DNA of 64,000 nt from Actinomycetes bacterium. GTDB lineage: Bacteria > Actinomycetota > Acidimicrobiia > Acidimicrobiales > Ilumatobacteraceae. Of this stretch, positions 44,284 through 52,036 are shown piece by piece (position 1 is the first letter of the stretch; the number at the start of each line of letters is the position of its first letter). Made by a program: the position numbers and the translations under genes. The stretch is taken from the NCBI GenBank assembly GCA_025356335.1, contig JANXUF010000094.1, positions 1-64,000 of the forward strand, written 5' to 3'. The notes below the pieces were generated by a model. The model saw only the letters and a program-made list of their open reading frames with translations, had not been told where the DNA came from and searched no databases.

Positions 44284-45116
44284 GCGGGCAACTGATACTC
44301 GTCGCCACCCCGCTCGGCAACCTCGGTGACATCACCGCCAGAGCGCTCGACGTGTTGCGATCCGCCGACATCATCGCCTGCGAAGACACCCGCAGGACCG
44401 CGGGGCTGTTGTCGCATTTCGGCATCGAGCGCCGGCGGCTGATGATCGTCAACGATCACACCGAGCCGGGCCAGATCGCACCGATCCTCGAGGCGCTGTT
44501 GGCAGCCAAGACCGTGGCGCTCGTCAGCGATGCCGGTTCCCCGGGCATCAGCGATCCGGGCGAGCGGCTGGTACAGGCGGCTGTTGCCGCCGGCCACCTG
44601 GTGACGGCGACACCAGGTCCGTCAGCGGCGATCATGGCCGTCAGCCTCAGCGGCTTGCCGGCGGGCAGATGGGTATTCGAAGGATTCCTGCCGCGTTCAG
44701 GCGGCGGCAGAACGGCACGCCTGCACGAACTCGCCGATGAGTCGCGCACCATCGTGCTGTACGAGGCACCCCACCGAATCGCACAGACGCTGCAGCAACT
44801 CTGCGAGGTGTGCGGTCCTGATCGAGCGGTCGTGCTGGCCCGTGAGTTGACCAAAATGCACGAGGAGGTGTGGCGTGGAAACCTCGGCCAATCGCTGCAA
44901 CGCGTCGCTGATGTCGAGCCTCGTGGAGAATACGTGCTCGTGCTCGCCGGGGCACCACCTGCTGGTCCTTCTACAGACGCCGACATCGTCGACGCCTTGA
45001 CGGCGCGCATCGCCGGTGGCCTGGACAAGAAGACGGCAATCGCCGAAGTCGCCGGGGAACTCCGTATCGCCAAGCGCCATGTGTATTCGCTCGCCCTCGC
45101 ACTGCGACCGTTGTGA
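44280..45116 (+). CDS. rsmI: 16S rRNA (cytidine(1402)-2'-O)-methyltransferase RsmI
   Basis: A 278-residue tetrapyrrole-methylase-fold enzyme with LILVATPLGNLGDITARALD, IIACEDTRRTAGLLSHFGI, VALVSDAGSPGISDPGERLV and TPGPSAAIMAVSLSGLP, which together are diagnostic of RsmI. It 2'-O-methylates C1402 in the ribosomal decoding centre. The C-terminal helix pair (KKTAIAEVAGELRIAKRHVY) is the usual RsmI tail. GTG start overlaps the upstream stop. Confidence 0.95.
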   Translation: MSGQLILVATPLGNLGDITARALDVLRSADIIACEDTRRTAGLLSHFGIERRRLMIVNDHTEPGQIAPILEALLAAKTVALVSDAGSPGISDPGERLVQAAVAAGHLVTATPGPSAAIMAVSLSGLPAGRWVFEGFLPRSGGGRTARLHELADESRTIVLYEAPHRIAQTLQQLCEVCGPDRAVVLARELTKMHEEVWRGNLGQSLQRVADVEPRGEYVLVLAGAPPAGPSTDADIVDALTARIAGGLDKKTAIAEVAGELRIAKRHVYSLALALRPL

Positions 45117-45187
45117 GCAGTCCGCTCTACCGCAAGGCGCGCCAGCGGTGACCCTGTCCGGCGTGACCGGCCTGCAATGATCTGACG

Positions 45188-45940
45188 ATGGAACTCGACG
45201 AGTATCGGCGCATCGCCGCAGCCAGCGAGCGCCACTGGTGGTATCGGGCCACACGCGCACTGCTGCAGCAGACCATCGTTCCACTGCTCGCGCCGGTGAC
45301 CCCCGACACCGTCTACCTCGACGCCGCCGGCGGCACCGGAGCGACCGGTCAGTGGTTGGCGGAACGGGCGATGACCGTACTCGACGACTACGAGCCGTTC
45401 GCCCTCGGCGTTGCCCGCAGCGTGTCAGACGGGTATCGACCGGTACGCGCCGATCTGAACCATCTGCCACATCGCAACGCCTCGTTCGATGCGGTGCTGT
45501 GCGTCACTGCCCTGTACCACCGCCTCAATCCGGATCCGCAGATCGTCGTCGACGAGTTCGCCAGGGTCGTCAAGCCGGGCGGCCTGGTCTGTCTGATGGA
45601 ACCCGGCGTCAAACGAATCTGGCGCAGCCACGACGACGTCACCCACGCCGCCAGGCGGTTCAGCCTCGAAGACCTTCGCCGGCTCGTCCGCATCGCCGGC
45701 CTGTCGCTCGAACGATCGACGGGTGCGTACTCGTTCCTCGTGCCCCCGGCAGCAGCGTTGTCGGTGCTCTCTCGAAAAGCCGCCACCAGCGATGCGTCGT
45801 CCAGTGATGTCGGCCGCAGTGGCGGTCGCCTCAGCAGCGTTGCAGGTGCTGTCGCCTCGGTCGAGCGAAAGGTGCTGCAACATGCCAGCCTGCCGTTCGG
45901 TCTCTCCGTGCTGGCGATCGGCCGCAAGGACGTGCCATGA
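45188..45940 (+). CDS. Class I SAM-dependent methyltransferase
   Basis: A 250-residue protein beginning EYRRIAAASERHWWYRATRA, typical of a group of lipid or glycan methyltransferases, then motif I as YLDAAGGTGATGQWLAE, and FDAVLCVTALYHRLNPDPQ. It ends in a hydrophobic region. A HAD-type phosphatase gene starts inside its stop (ATGA overlap). The two may act on the same membrane lipid or glycan intermediate; substrate unknown. Confidence 0.8.
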   Translation: MELDEYRRIAAASERHWWYRATRALLQQTIVPLLAPVTPDTVYLDAAGGTGATGQWLAERAMTVLDDYEPFALGVARSVSDGYRPVRADLNHLPHRNASFDAVLCVTALYHRLNPDPQIVVDEFARVVKPGGLVCLMEPGVKRIWRSHDDVTHAARRFSLEDLRRLVRIAGLSLERSTGAYSFLVPPAAALSVLSRKAATSDASSSDVGRSGGRLSSVAGAVASVERKVLQHASLPFGLSVLAIGRKDVP

Positions 45941-46830
45941 GCACCGCCGAGAACACAGCACCAGACCCTGCGACGAACAGCGCGACGAACGACGTAACCG
46001 CCGGCGTGAGGGACTCGGCGCTCGGCGAATTCGCCGGGTCGCTGCACCAGTTGAACGCATCCAGCGCAGCGTTTTTCGATCTCGACCGCACGCTGATCAC
46101 GGGTTCGTCGGCGTTCGTCTTCGGGGTCAGCGCGTGGCGGCGCAAACTGATCAGTACCCCGGTGTTCGCCAAGGATGCAGCGGGCGCGATCGCCTTCAAG
46201 CTGCGCGGCGACCGTGGGGGCGATGTCGCTGCGGAGGTACGACAGCGCATCCTCGGAGCGGTCAAGGGCGTCGCCTACGACGACCTCGTCGGACTCAACG
46301 AGTCGATCCTGCCGAAGCTCCTCGAACGTGTTCGACCCGAGTCCAAGAACCTCGTCGAGATGCACCGTCGCAAGGGCCGGGCAACGTACATCGTCTCGGC
46401 ATCGCCACGTGAACTCGTCGAGCCGCTCGCCAAGGCATTGAACATGACCGACGGCATAGGAACCGCCAGCGAGATCGTCGAAGGCCACTACACGGGGGAA
46501 CTCGCCGGACCGTTCTGTTACGGCCAGGGAAAGGTCGATGCGATGGTCGAGTTGGCGAGATGGGAGGGTTTCGACCTCGCCCAGTGCTACGGCTACAGCG
46601 ACTCGATCAGCGATCTGCCGATGCTCGAAGCGGTCGGCCATCCCGTCGCCGTCAATCCTGACAGCGACCTTCGCGACATCGCCCTCGAACGCGGTTGGCC
46701 GGTCGTCACCTTCGCCCGCAGGACGAAAGCAGTCATCCGACGGACGTCCGCAGCCATTGCGGCCGTCGCTGTGGCCGGTGGTTCATTCGCCGCCGGCATC
46801 AAGGTCGGAAAGCACGTCGCCTCCGCATAG
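45937..46830 (+). CDS. HAD-IB family hydrolase (SerB-like) with C-terminal hydrophobic segment
   Basis: The 297-residue protein has HAD motif I AAFFDLDRTLITGSSAFVFG, motif II YIVSASPRELVEPLA, and motif III/IV GYSDSISDLPMLEAVGHPVAV, the pattern of the TIGR01490 subfamily of IB hydrolases. The C terminus carries a membrane-like stretch (AAIAAVAVAGGSFAAGIKVG), so it is likely tethered. Substrate may be a phosphoserine-like or lipid phosphate. Translationally coupled to the methyltransferase; its stop lies in a perfect 22-bp palindrome. Confidence 0.83.
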   Translation: MSTAENTAPDPATNSATNDVTAGVRDSALGEFAGSLHQLNASSAAFFDLDRTLITGSSAFVFGVSAWRRKLISTPVFAKDAAGAIAFKLRGDRGGDVAAEVRQRILGAVKGVAYDDLVGLNESILPKLLERVRPESKNLVEMHRRKGRATYIVSASPRELVEPLAKALNMTDGIGTASEIVEGHYTGELAGPFCYGQGKVDAMVELARWEGFDLAQCYGYSDSISDLPMLEAVGHPVAVNPDSDLRDIALERGWPVVTFARRTKAVIRRTSAAIAAVAVAGGSFAAGIKVGKHVASA

Positions 46831-46846
46831 CAGCATGCTGCTATGC
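46825..46846. terminator. Perfect 22-bp palindrome across a stop codon
   Basis: GCATAGCAGC-ATGCTGCTATGC reads the same on both strands; the TAG stop of the HAD gene is at 46828-46830. It could form a hairpin with four-base loop or a dimer binding site. No T run follows. Confidence 0.6.
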
Positions 46847-47120
46847 ACCAGTCGGCTCGGCTGAGCGCGTCGATGAACTGGGCATTCGCGTCGATGTGCG
46901 CCTGCCGAGATACCAATTTCAGCATCCTGCTAGCGCTCCGCTTCCGTGTCGAAAACGGGCGGCGGCGCGATCGAGACGCCAGCTACCATTGCGGGGGTGA
47001 CTCCTACGTCGAACAAGCGCCGAATGCATCAGCCCCATCATGGGCTGGCCGGAGCGCGCTGATCCGCCCGACGCCATCTCCGAACTCACACACCGTTCGC
47101 AGCACTTCCGGGAGAATCCA
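46847..47120. other. Leader/intergenic region before metG
   Basis: No protein-like frame in 274 bases. A GC-rich inverted repeat AGCCC/GGGCT at 47031-47046 lies in the likely metG leader. I see no convincing T-box or SAM-riboswitch core. A GGGAGA site precedes the metG ATG. Confidence 0.4.
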
Positions 47121-48656
47121 ATGACCACTGTCGACAACAACCACTTCTATCTGACGACGCCCATCTACTACGTCACCGCCAAGCCGCATCTCGGGCACGC
47201 CTACACGACGATCGTCGGTGATGCCGTGACCCGCTGGCAACGTCTGCTCGGTAAGGAGGTCAACTTCGTCACCGGTACTGACGAGCACGGGCTGAAGGTC
47301 CAGCAGGCGGCCGAGGCCGCTGGCCAATCGCCGCAAGCCTTCGCCGATTCCATCGCCCCGCTGTATGCCGAGGCGTGGAAGAAACTGAACATCGCCAACG
47401 ACGACTTCATCCGCACCACTGAACCTCGTCACAAAGTCGCCGTCGCCAAACTGCTGCAGGCATGTTACGACGCCGGGGACATCGAGCTCGGTGTGTATTC
47501 CGGGCTCTACTGCGTCTCGTGCGAGGAGTACTACACCGAGGATGAGTTGCTCGACGACGGGCCGGGCAATGAAAAGCTGTGTCCGATCCACAAGCGTCCC
47601 GTCGACCATGTGGAAGAGGAGAACTACTTCTTCAAGCTCTCCCGTTTCGAGCAACGCCTGCTCGATTGGTACGACACCCATCCTGAGGCGATCGTGCCTG
47701 CGCACCGTCGAAACGAAGTGATCGGTTTCATCAAGGGCGGGCTGCGCGACTTCTCGATCAGCCGGACGTCGTTGCAGTGGGGTATCCCGCTGCCGTGGGA
47801 CGACAAGCACGTCACCTATGTGTGGTTCGACGCGCTGACCAACTATCTCAGTGCCGTCGGCTTCGGGCAGGACGACGAGCGCTTCGCCGAGTGGTGGCCG
47901 GTCGATTATCACCTGATCGGCAAGGACATCATCCGCTTCCACTGCATCTACTGGCCGGCAATGCTGCTGTCCGGCGGCGTCGAGCCGCCGAAGGGTTGGG
48001 CCGTCGGCGGGTGGCTGCTCGCCGGTGGCGAAAAGATGAGCAAGACGTCGGGCAACGTCGTCAACCCGCACGAGCTGATCGACGACATCGGACTGGATGG
48101 CTTTCGCTACTACGTCCTGGCCGAGACGCCATACGGCTCTGACGGCGACTTCACCTACGAGGGTCTGACAGCCCGCTACAACAGCGACCTCGCCAACAAT
48201 CTCGGCAACCTGCTGAGCCGCGTCGCCACCGTGATCGCCAAGAAGACTGACGGCATCGGCCCGAAACCAGCACAGCATTCGACGCTTGCTGCCGTTGCCG
48301 CAACGGCCTACGCCGACACCGCAGCGGCATGGGATGTCGTCGCTCCGAGCCGCGCGCTCGAAGCGACATGGACGCTGCTGCGAGCGACGAACGCCTACCT
48401 GGAGACGCACGAACCGTGGAAGGCTCAGCCGGGCGAAGCGCTCGACGCCGTGCTCGGTGACGCCCTCGAAGCGTTGCGGATCGTCGCGCTGTTGGCGTCT
48501 CCCGCAATCCCCGACACGGCCCAGACGATCTGGGAACGAATCGGACTCAGCGGGAAGGTCTGCGACCAACGGCTCCCGGACGCTGCGAGTTGGGGTCTCT
48601 ATCCGGGAGGCATCGCTGTCACGAAGGGCGAGTCGCTCTTCCCCCGACGCTCGTGA
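47121..48656 (+). CDS. metG: Methionyl-tRNA synthetase
   Basis: The 511-residue class Ia enzyme has the HIGH-type motif PHLGHAYTTIVGD near residue 22, the KMSKS-type loop GGEKMSKTSGN near 308, and the CP insertion with YCVSCEEYYTEDEL. Only one pair of knuckle cysteines remains plus a CPIH stretch, as in the short type. The alpha-helical anticodon domain is present; there is no C-terminal EMAP domain. It attaches methionine to tRNA-Met. ATG at 47121 with GGGAGA upstream; tatD overlaps its stop by four bases. Confidence 0.96.
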   Translation: MTTVDNNHFYLTTPIYYVTAKPHLGHAYTTIVGDAVTRWQRLLGKEVNFVTGTDEHGLKVQQAAEAAGQSPQAFADSIAPLYAEAWKKLNIANDDFIRTTEPRHKVAVAKLLQACYDAGDIELGVYSGLYCVSCEEYYTEDELLDDGPGNEKLCPIHKRPVDHVEEENYFFKLSRFEQRLLDWYDTHPEAIVPAHRRNEVIGFIKGGLRDFSISRTSLQWGIPLPWDDKHVTYVWFDALTNYLSAVGFGQDDERFAEWWPVDYHLIGKDIIRFHCIYWPAMLLSGGVEPPKGWAVGGWLLAGGEKMSKTSGNVVNPHELIDDIGLDGFRYYVLAETPYGSDGDFTYEGLTARYNSDLANNLGNLLSRVATVIAKKTDGIGPKPAQHSTLAAVAATAYADTAAAWDVVAPSRALEATWTLLRATNAYLETHEPWKAQPGEALDAVLGDALEALRIVALLASPAIPDTAQTIWERIGLSGKVCDQRLPDAASWGLYPGGIAVTKGESLFPRRS

Positions 48657-49456
48657 ACCAAGTGGTACACACGACGGATGGTCAGTACTTCGATAGTCAC
48701 TGCCATCTGACACCGGCGCTGACCGGCGGTGTCGAGTCCGCTCTCGACACCGCCAGAGTCAATGGAGTCGTGGGTTTTGTGACGGTCGGCTGCGATCGCC
48801 AGAGCAGCATCGAAGCGATTTCGCTCGCTGCTATTCATCGTGATGTTTATGCGACTGTTGGCCTTCATCCGCACGAGGCAACACATGGAACGGCCTCGAT
48901 CGTCGACCTGCTCGGCGACAGCGACATGCTGCGGCGCAGCAAGATCGTCGCAATCGGCGAGTGCGGGCTCGACTTCTACTACGACCACTCCCCACGTGAG
49001 GCCCAGCGGCAGGCGTTCGCCGAACAGATCCAAATGGCGCATCACTACGACCTGCCACTCGTCGTTCACACCCGCGAGGCGTGGGCCGAAACGTTCGACA
49101 TCCTGCGTGCAGAAGGTGCACCGTCGAGCACCATATTCCATTGCTTCACGGGCGGCCAGGAGGAGGCGCATCGATGCCTCGACCTCGGTGCCTATCTCAG
49201 CTTCAGCGGCATCGTGACGTTCAAGTCAGCGGGCGACGTACAACGCGCTGCGGTAGCCTGCCCACTCGATCGACTGCTCGTCGAGACGGACTCCCCGTAT
49301 CTCGCTCCGGTGCCGCTACGCGGAACGCCGAACCAACCGGCGAACGTGAGAATCGTTGCCGATGCGATAGCAGGACTCAAAGCGTTGGACCGACTCGACG
49401 TCGCCTTCGCGACAAAGTCGAACGCCAATGTTGCGTTACGGCTGGGGATTTCGTAA
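48653..49456 (+). CDS. tatD: TatD family hydrolase
   Basis: A 267-residue TIM-barrel metallohydrolase: YFDSHCHLT, YATVGLHPHEATH, IGECGLDFYYDHS, LVVHTREAW, IFHCFTGG and LLVETDSPYLAPVP give every metal ligand expected for TatD DNases. They act as Mg-dependent 3'-5' exonucleases. The GTG at 48653 forms a GTGA overlap with the metG stop; a GTG at 48662 is possible. Confidence 0.93.
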   Translation: MNQVVHTTDGQYFDSHCHLTPALTGGVESALDTARVNGVVGFVTVGCDRQSSIEAISLAAIHRDVYATVGLHPHEATHGTASIVDLLGDSDMLRRSKIVAIGECGLDFYYDHSPREAQRQAFAEQIQMAHHYDLPLVVHTREAWAETFDILRAEGAPSSTIFHCFTGGQEEAHRCLDLGAYLSFSGIVTFKSAGDVQRAAVACPLDRLLVETDSPYLAPVPLRGTPNQPANVRIVADAIAGLKALDRLDVAFATKSNANVALRLGIS

Positions 49457-49542
49457 TGTTCCCGTAATTCAGCGGGCGGCTGCGAGGCCCCGCCGTTACC
49501 TCGGAGTGCCAGTTGGCCAAGAGACGAAGGATGAATTGAACG

Positions 49543-50076
49543 GTGTTGCAAGGAGCTGATAGACGTCGTGTGCTGGTCGCCAGCATCGTCACGGTCATTG
49601 CTCTGCCGTTCCTGTGGGCCTCCAAACAGGACAGCCCCTCCTCCCAGCAGGCTGGCGTTGCCGCCATCGGCGAGTCCGGCGGGATCCAACTGGCTGGGGC
49701 GACATCGGCCACGACACCGGCGACGGGAGACGTGTCCTTCGTTGCCAGCGAGCCGGGGTATCTCGGACCGGACACCGCCAGAACGGCACCGGGTTCGATC
49801 GCCTTGACGGTCAAAGTTGCACCGACCGGTTCACACGCCACCGGCGAGGCCACCTTCCACGACCTCGCGGCGGGCGGCAACGTCTGCCAGACCAACGTCG
49901 CGCCGGCGGGCACCACGCTGCACGTCACCGACACAGACAATGGCCGAACCGTCGATTGTAAGATCGTCAGCGTCGTGCCGGCCCCGAAGGGCATCCTCAT
50001 CGTTCTCGGCCCGGACGCCTTTCGCGTGCTCGCCGATGTGGTCGAGTCACCGATCCCGGTAGCACTCGCCTGGTAA
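49543..50076 (+). CDS. Exported DPBB (RlpA-like) domain protein
   Basis: A 177-residue protein with an N-terminal membrane anchor (VLVASIVTVIALPFLWAS) and a C-terminal double-psi beta-barrel-like domain: GEATFHDLAAGGNVC, PAGTTLHVTDTDNGRTVDC, then LGPDAFRVLADVV and IPVALAW. It resembles RlpA-type barrels but the usual DRGP loop is replaced by VVPAPKG, so enzymatic action is doubtful. In many actinobacteria this tatD-rsmA interval holds rpfB; this may be a wall-binding counterpart. GTG start at 49543. Confidence 0.65.
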   Translation: MLQGADRRRVLVASIVTVIALPFLWASKQDSPSSQQAGVAAIGESGGIQLAGATSATTPATGDVSFVASEPGYLGPDTARTAPGSIALTVKVAPTGSHATGEATFHDLAAGGNVCQTNVAPAGTTLHVTDTDNGRTVDCKIVSVVPAPKGILIVLGPDAFRVLADVVESPIPVALAW

Positions 50077-50086
50077 TCCAACTTCT

Positions 50087-50914
50087 ATGACCATCACGCG
50101 CTCGAGCGCAGTCGAACTTTTGCGTCGCTACGAAGTCGCTCCCCGACGCGCCCTCGGACAGAATTTCGTCGTCGATCCCAACACCGTCAGACGAATCGCC
50201 CGCATCGCCGATGTCGGCCGGAACGATCATGTTGTCGAGATCGGTGCCGGGCTCGGTTCGCTCACGGCGGCGCTCGCCGAGACCGGAGCGTCGATCATCG
50301 CCTACGAGGTCGATGCCGGACTCATCCCTCCCCTCAAGGAGACCGTCGCCGGCTATCCGAACGTCAACGTCGTACACGCAGACGTCACCGAGATCGATTG
50401 GGCAAACGAACTGTCCGGTGCGGAATCGTGGGTGCTCGTCGCCAACCTGCCGTACAACATCGCCACGCCGTTGGTCATCGGTCTGCTCGACGACGTCCCC
50501 GCCGTCACGCGGATGCTCGTGATGGTGCAGAAGGAGGTCGGCGAGCGCTTCGTCGCCTCGCCGCGCACGCCGGCGTACGGCTCTGTCACGGTCAAGATCA
50601 ACTACTGGGCAGAGGCACGGATCGCCGGGCTGGTGCCACCAACGGTGTTCCTGCCGCGACCGAATGTCGATTCAGCGCTGGTGTCGATCAGCAGGCGCGA
50701 CAAGCCGGCCGTTCCCGTCAGCGTCGACCGCGAGTGGTTGTTCACGCTCATCCGGACGGGTTTCGGTCAGCGCCGCAAAATGCTGCGCCGTTCGCTCGCC
50801 GGGCTGGTCGAGCCGGAGGAGTTCGTGCGGGCCGGAGTCTCACCCGAGGCCAGGGCGGAAGAACTCGACGTCTACGCCTGGGGCCTGCTGGCCTCGAACA
50901 CGCACCGCCGCTAG
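50087..50914 (+). CDS. rsmA: 16S rRNA dimethyladenosine transferase RsmA (KsgA)
   Basis: A 275-residue enzyme with PRRALGQNFVVDPNTVRRIA, SAM motif I VVEIGAGLGSLTAAL, and catalytic NLPYNIATPL. It dimethylates two adjacent adenines (A1518, A1519 by E. coli numbering) in the 3' end of 16S rRNA. The gene lies 10 bases after the DPBB protein and 3 bases before ispE, the usual actinobacterial order. Confidence 0.96.
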   Translation: MTITRSSAVELLRRYEVAPRRALGQNFVVDPNTVRRIARIADVGRNDHVVEIGAGLGSLTAALAETGASIIAYEVDAGLIPPLKETVAGYPNVNVVHADVTEIDWANELSGAESWVLVANLPYNIATPLVIGLLDDVPAVTRMLVMVQKEVGERFVASPRTPAYGSVTVKINYWAEARIAGLVPPTVFLPRPNVDSALVSISRRDKPAVPVSVDREWLFTLIRTGFGQRRKMLRRSLAGLVEPEEFVRAGVSPEARAEELDVYAWGLLASNTHRR

Positions 50915-50917
50915 CGG

Positions 50918-51685
50918 ATGTCACCGTCTGACGCGTCGACGACGAGCACCACGGCGATCCTGCGGGCGCCGGCGAAACTGACGACAGAACTTCGCGTCAT
51001 CGGCGTGCGAGCGGACGGCTATCACCTCATCGACGCCGAGATTGTCAGCCTCAGCCTGGCGGACACGGTCCGGGTCACCGCGCCCGCGAGCGGCAGTGAC
51101 GAGCACCGGTTGACGGTCACCGGCCCGTTCGCCGAAGGTGTCCCGACGGACCAGAGCAACCTGGTCGTCAAGGCGTTGCGTCTGGCGGGACGATCGGGCG
51201 ACGTGCACCTCGACAAGCAGATCCCCCACGGCGGCGGTCTCGGCGGTGGATCGTCGGACGCAGCGGCCGTGCTGAGGTGGGCGGGCTTCGGCGATCTCGT
51301 CGCTGCGAGCCGGCTCGGGGCCGACATCCCGTTCTGCCTGATCGGCGGGCGGGCCAGAGTTTCTGGCATCGGCGAGGTCGTCGAGCAACTGCCACCGCGG
51401 ACGGCGACCTACACGATCGTCATCCCGCCGTTCGGCATGTCGACACCAGCCGTCTATCGGGCATGGGACGACCTCGGCGGGCCGCGGGGCAGCAACGGCA
51501 ACGACCTCGAACCGGCGGCGATTGCCATCGAGCCGAGGCTCGTCAGTTGGAAACGGATGATTGCCGAACGCGCCGGTGCCGCTCCGCGGATGGCAGGGAG
51601 CGGCTCGACATGGTTCCTCGATGGTGCATACGAAGCACTCGCGGAACAGTTGCCAGGGGCGATCGTGCTCGTCGTGACGACCTGA
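50918..51685 (+). CDS. ispE: 4-diphosphocytidyl-2-C-methyl-D-erythritol kinase
   Basis: A 255-residue GHMP kinase for the MEP isoprenoid route. Motif 2 is IPHGGGLGGGSSDAAAVLRW, and LGADIPFCLIGG holds the catalytic aspartate. The substrate loop reads APAKLTTELRVIGVRADGYH, where the usual Asn of AKxN is Thr. It is shorter than most IspE proteins (about 290-310), with a brief C-terminal domain ending MAGSGSTWFLDG. Position after rsmA supports the call despite these differences. Confidence 0.88.
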   Translation: MSPSDASTTSTTAILRAPAKLTTELRVIGVRADGYHLIDAEIVSLSLADTVRVTAPASGSDEHRLTVTGPFAEGVPTDQSNLVVKALRLAGRSGDVHLDKQIPHGGGLGGGSSDAAAVLRWAGFGDLVAASRLGADIPFCLIGGRARVSGIGEVVEQLPPRTATYTIVIPPFGMSTPAVYRAWDDLGGPRGSNGNDLEPAAIAIEPRLVSWKRMIAERAGAAPRMAGSGSTWFLDGAYEALAEQLPGAIVLVVTT

Positions 51686-51754
51686 CGTCAGAACGGCCGA
51701 CAGCGTCGATCGGAACGCCGTCGGCGAGGCGACTCAGTGACAGTCGCCCGCTGC

Positions 51755-51850
51755 CTACTTCTGGCGACGTTGGAACCGGGTTCGCTTGAGCATCTTGCGG
51801 TGCTTCTTCTTGCGCATGCGCTTGCGGCGCTTCTTGATTAGCGAACCCAT
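51755..51850 (-). CDS. Ribosomal protein bS22 (AURKAIP1/COX24 domain)
   Basis: A 31-residue very basic peptide opening MGSLIKKRRKRMRKKKHRK and ending KRTRFQRRQK, the pattern of the AURKAIP1/COX24 domain, known in actinobacterial ribosomes as bS22 and related to mitochondrial mS38. It binds the small subunit near the decoding region. No Shine-Dalgarno-like site is seen. It lies on the minus strand between ispE and tRNA-Gln. Confidence 0.9.
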   Translation of the reverse strand: MGSLIKKRRKRMRKKKHRKMLKRTRFQRRQK

Positions 51851-51961
51851 AAGGGGAACGACCATACAGCCCTTTTCGACAGTTGGCGCTCACGGCTCCG
51901 GCCTTTCTGCGAAAGCAGATTCTTTGACGACGACGTCGGCGATATCGTGTTGGCGACCCAT

Positions 51962-52033
51962 TCGGGGGTCGTCCAAATGGCAGGACAACAGATTTTGATT
52001 CTGTGAATAGGGGTTCGATCCCTCTCCCCCGAG
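51962..52033 (+). tRNA. tRNA-Gln (anticodon TTG)
   Basis: Cloverleaf of 72 bases: acceptor TCGGGGG with CCCCCGA, D stem GTCC/GGAC, anticodon stem ACAGA/TCTGT around TTTTGAT (anticodon TTG at 51995-51997), T stem AGGGG/CCTCT with TTCGATC loop. Discriminator is G at 52033 and CCA is not encoded. The glmU ATG begins at 52037, three bases after the tRNA. Confidence 0.95.
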
Positions 52034-52036
52034 CTC

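Noticed and set aside
46847-47120. T-box or SAM riboswitch before metG
   Set aside because: No conserved T-box word or SAM core could be found; only a weak hairpin.
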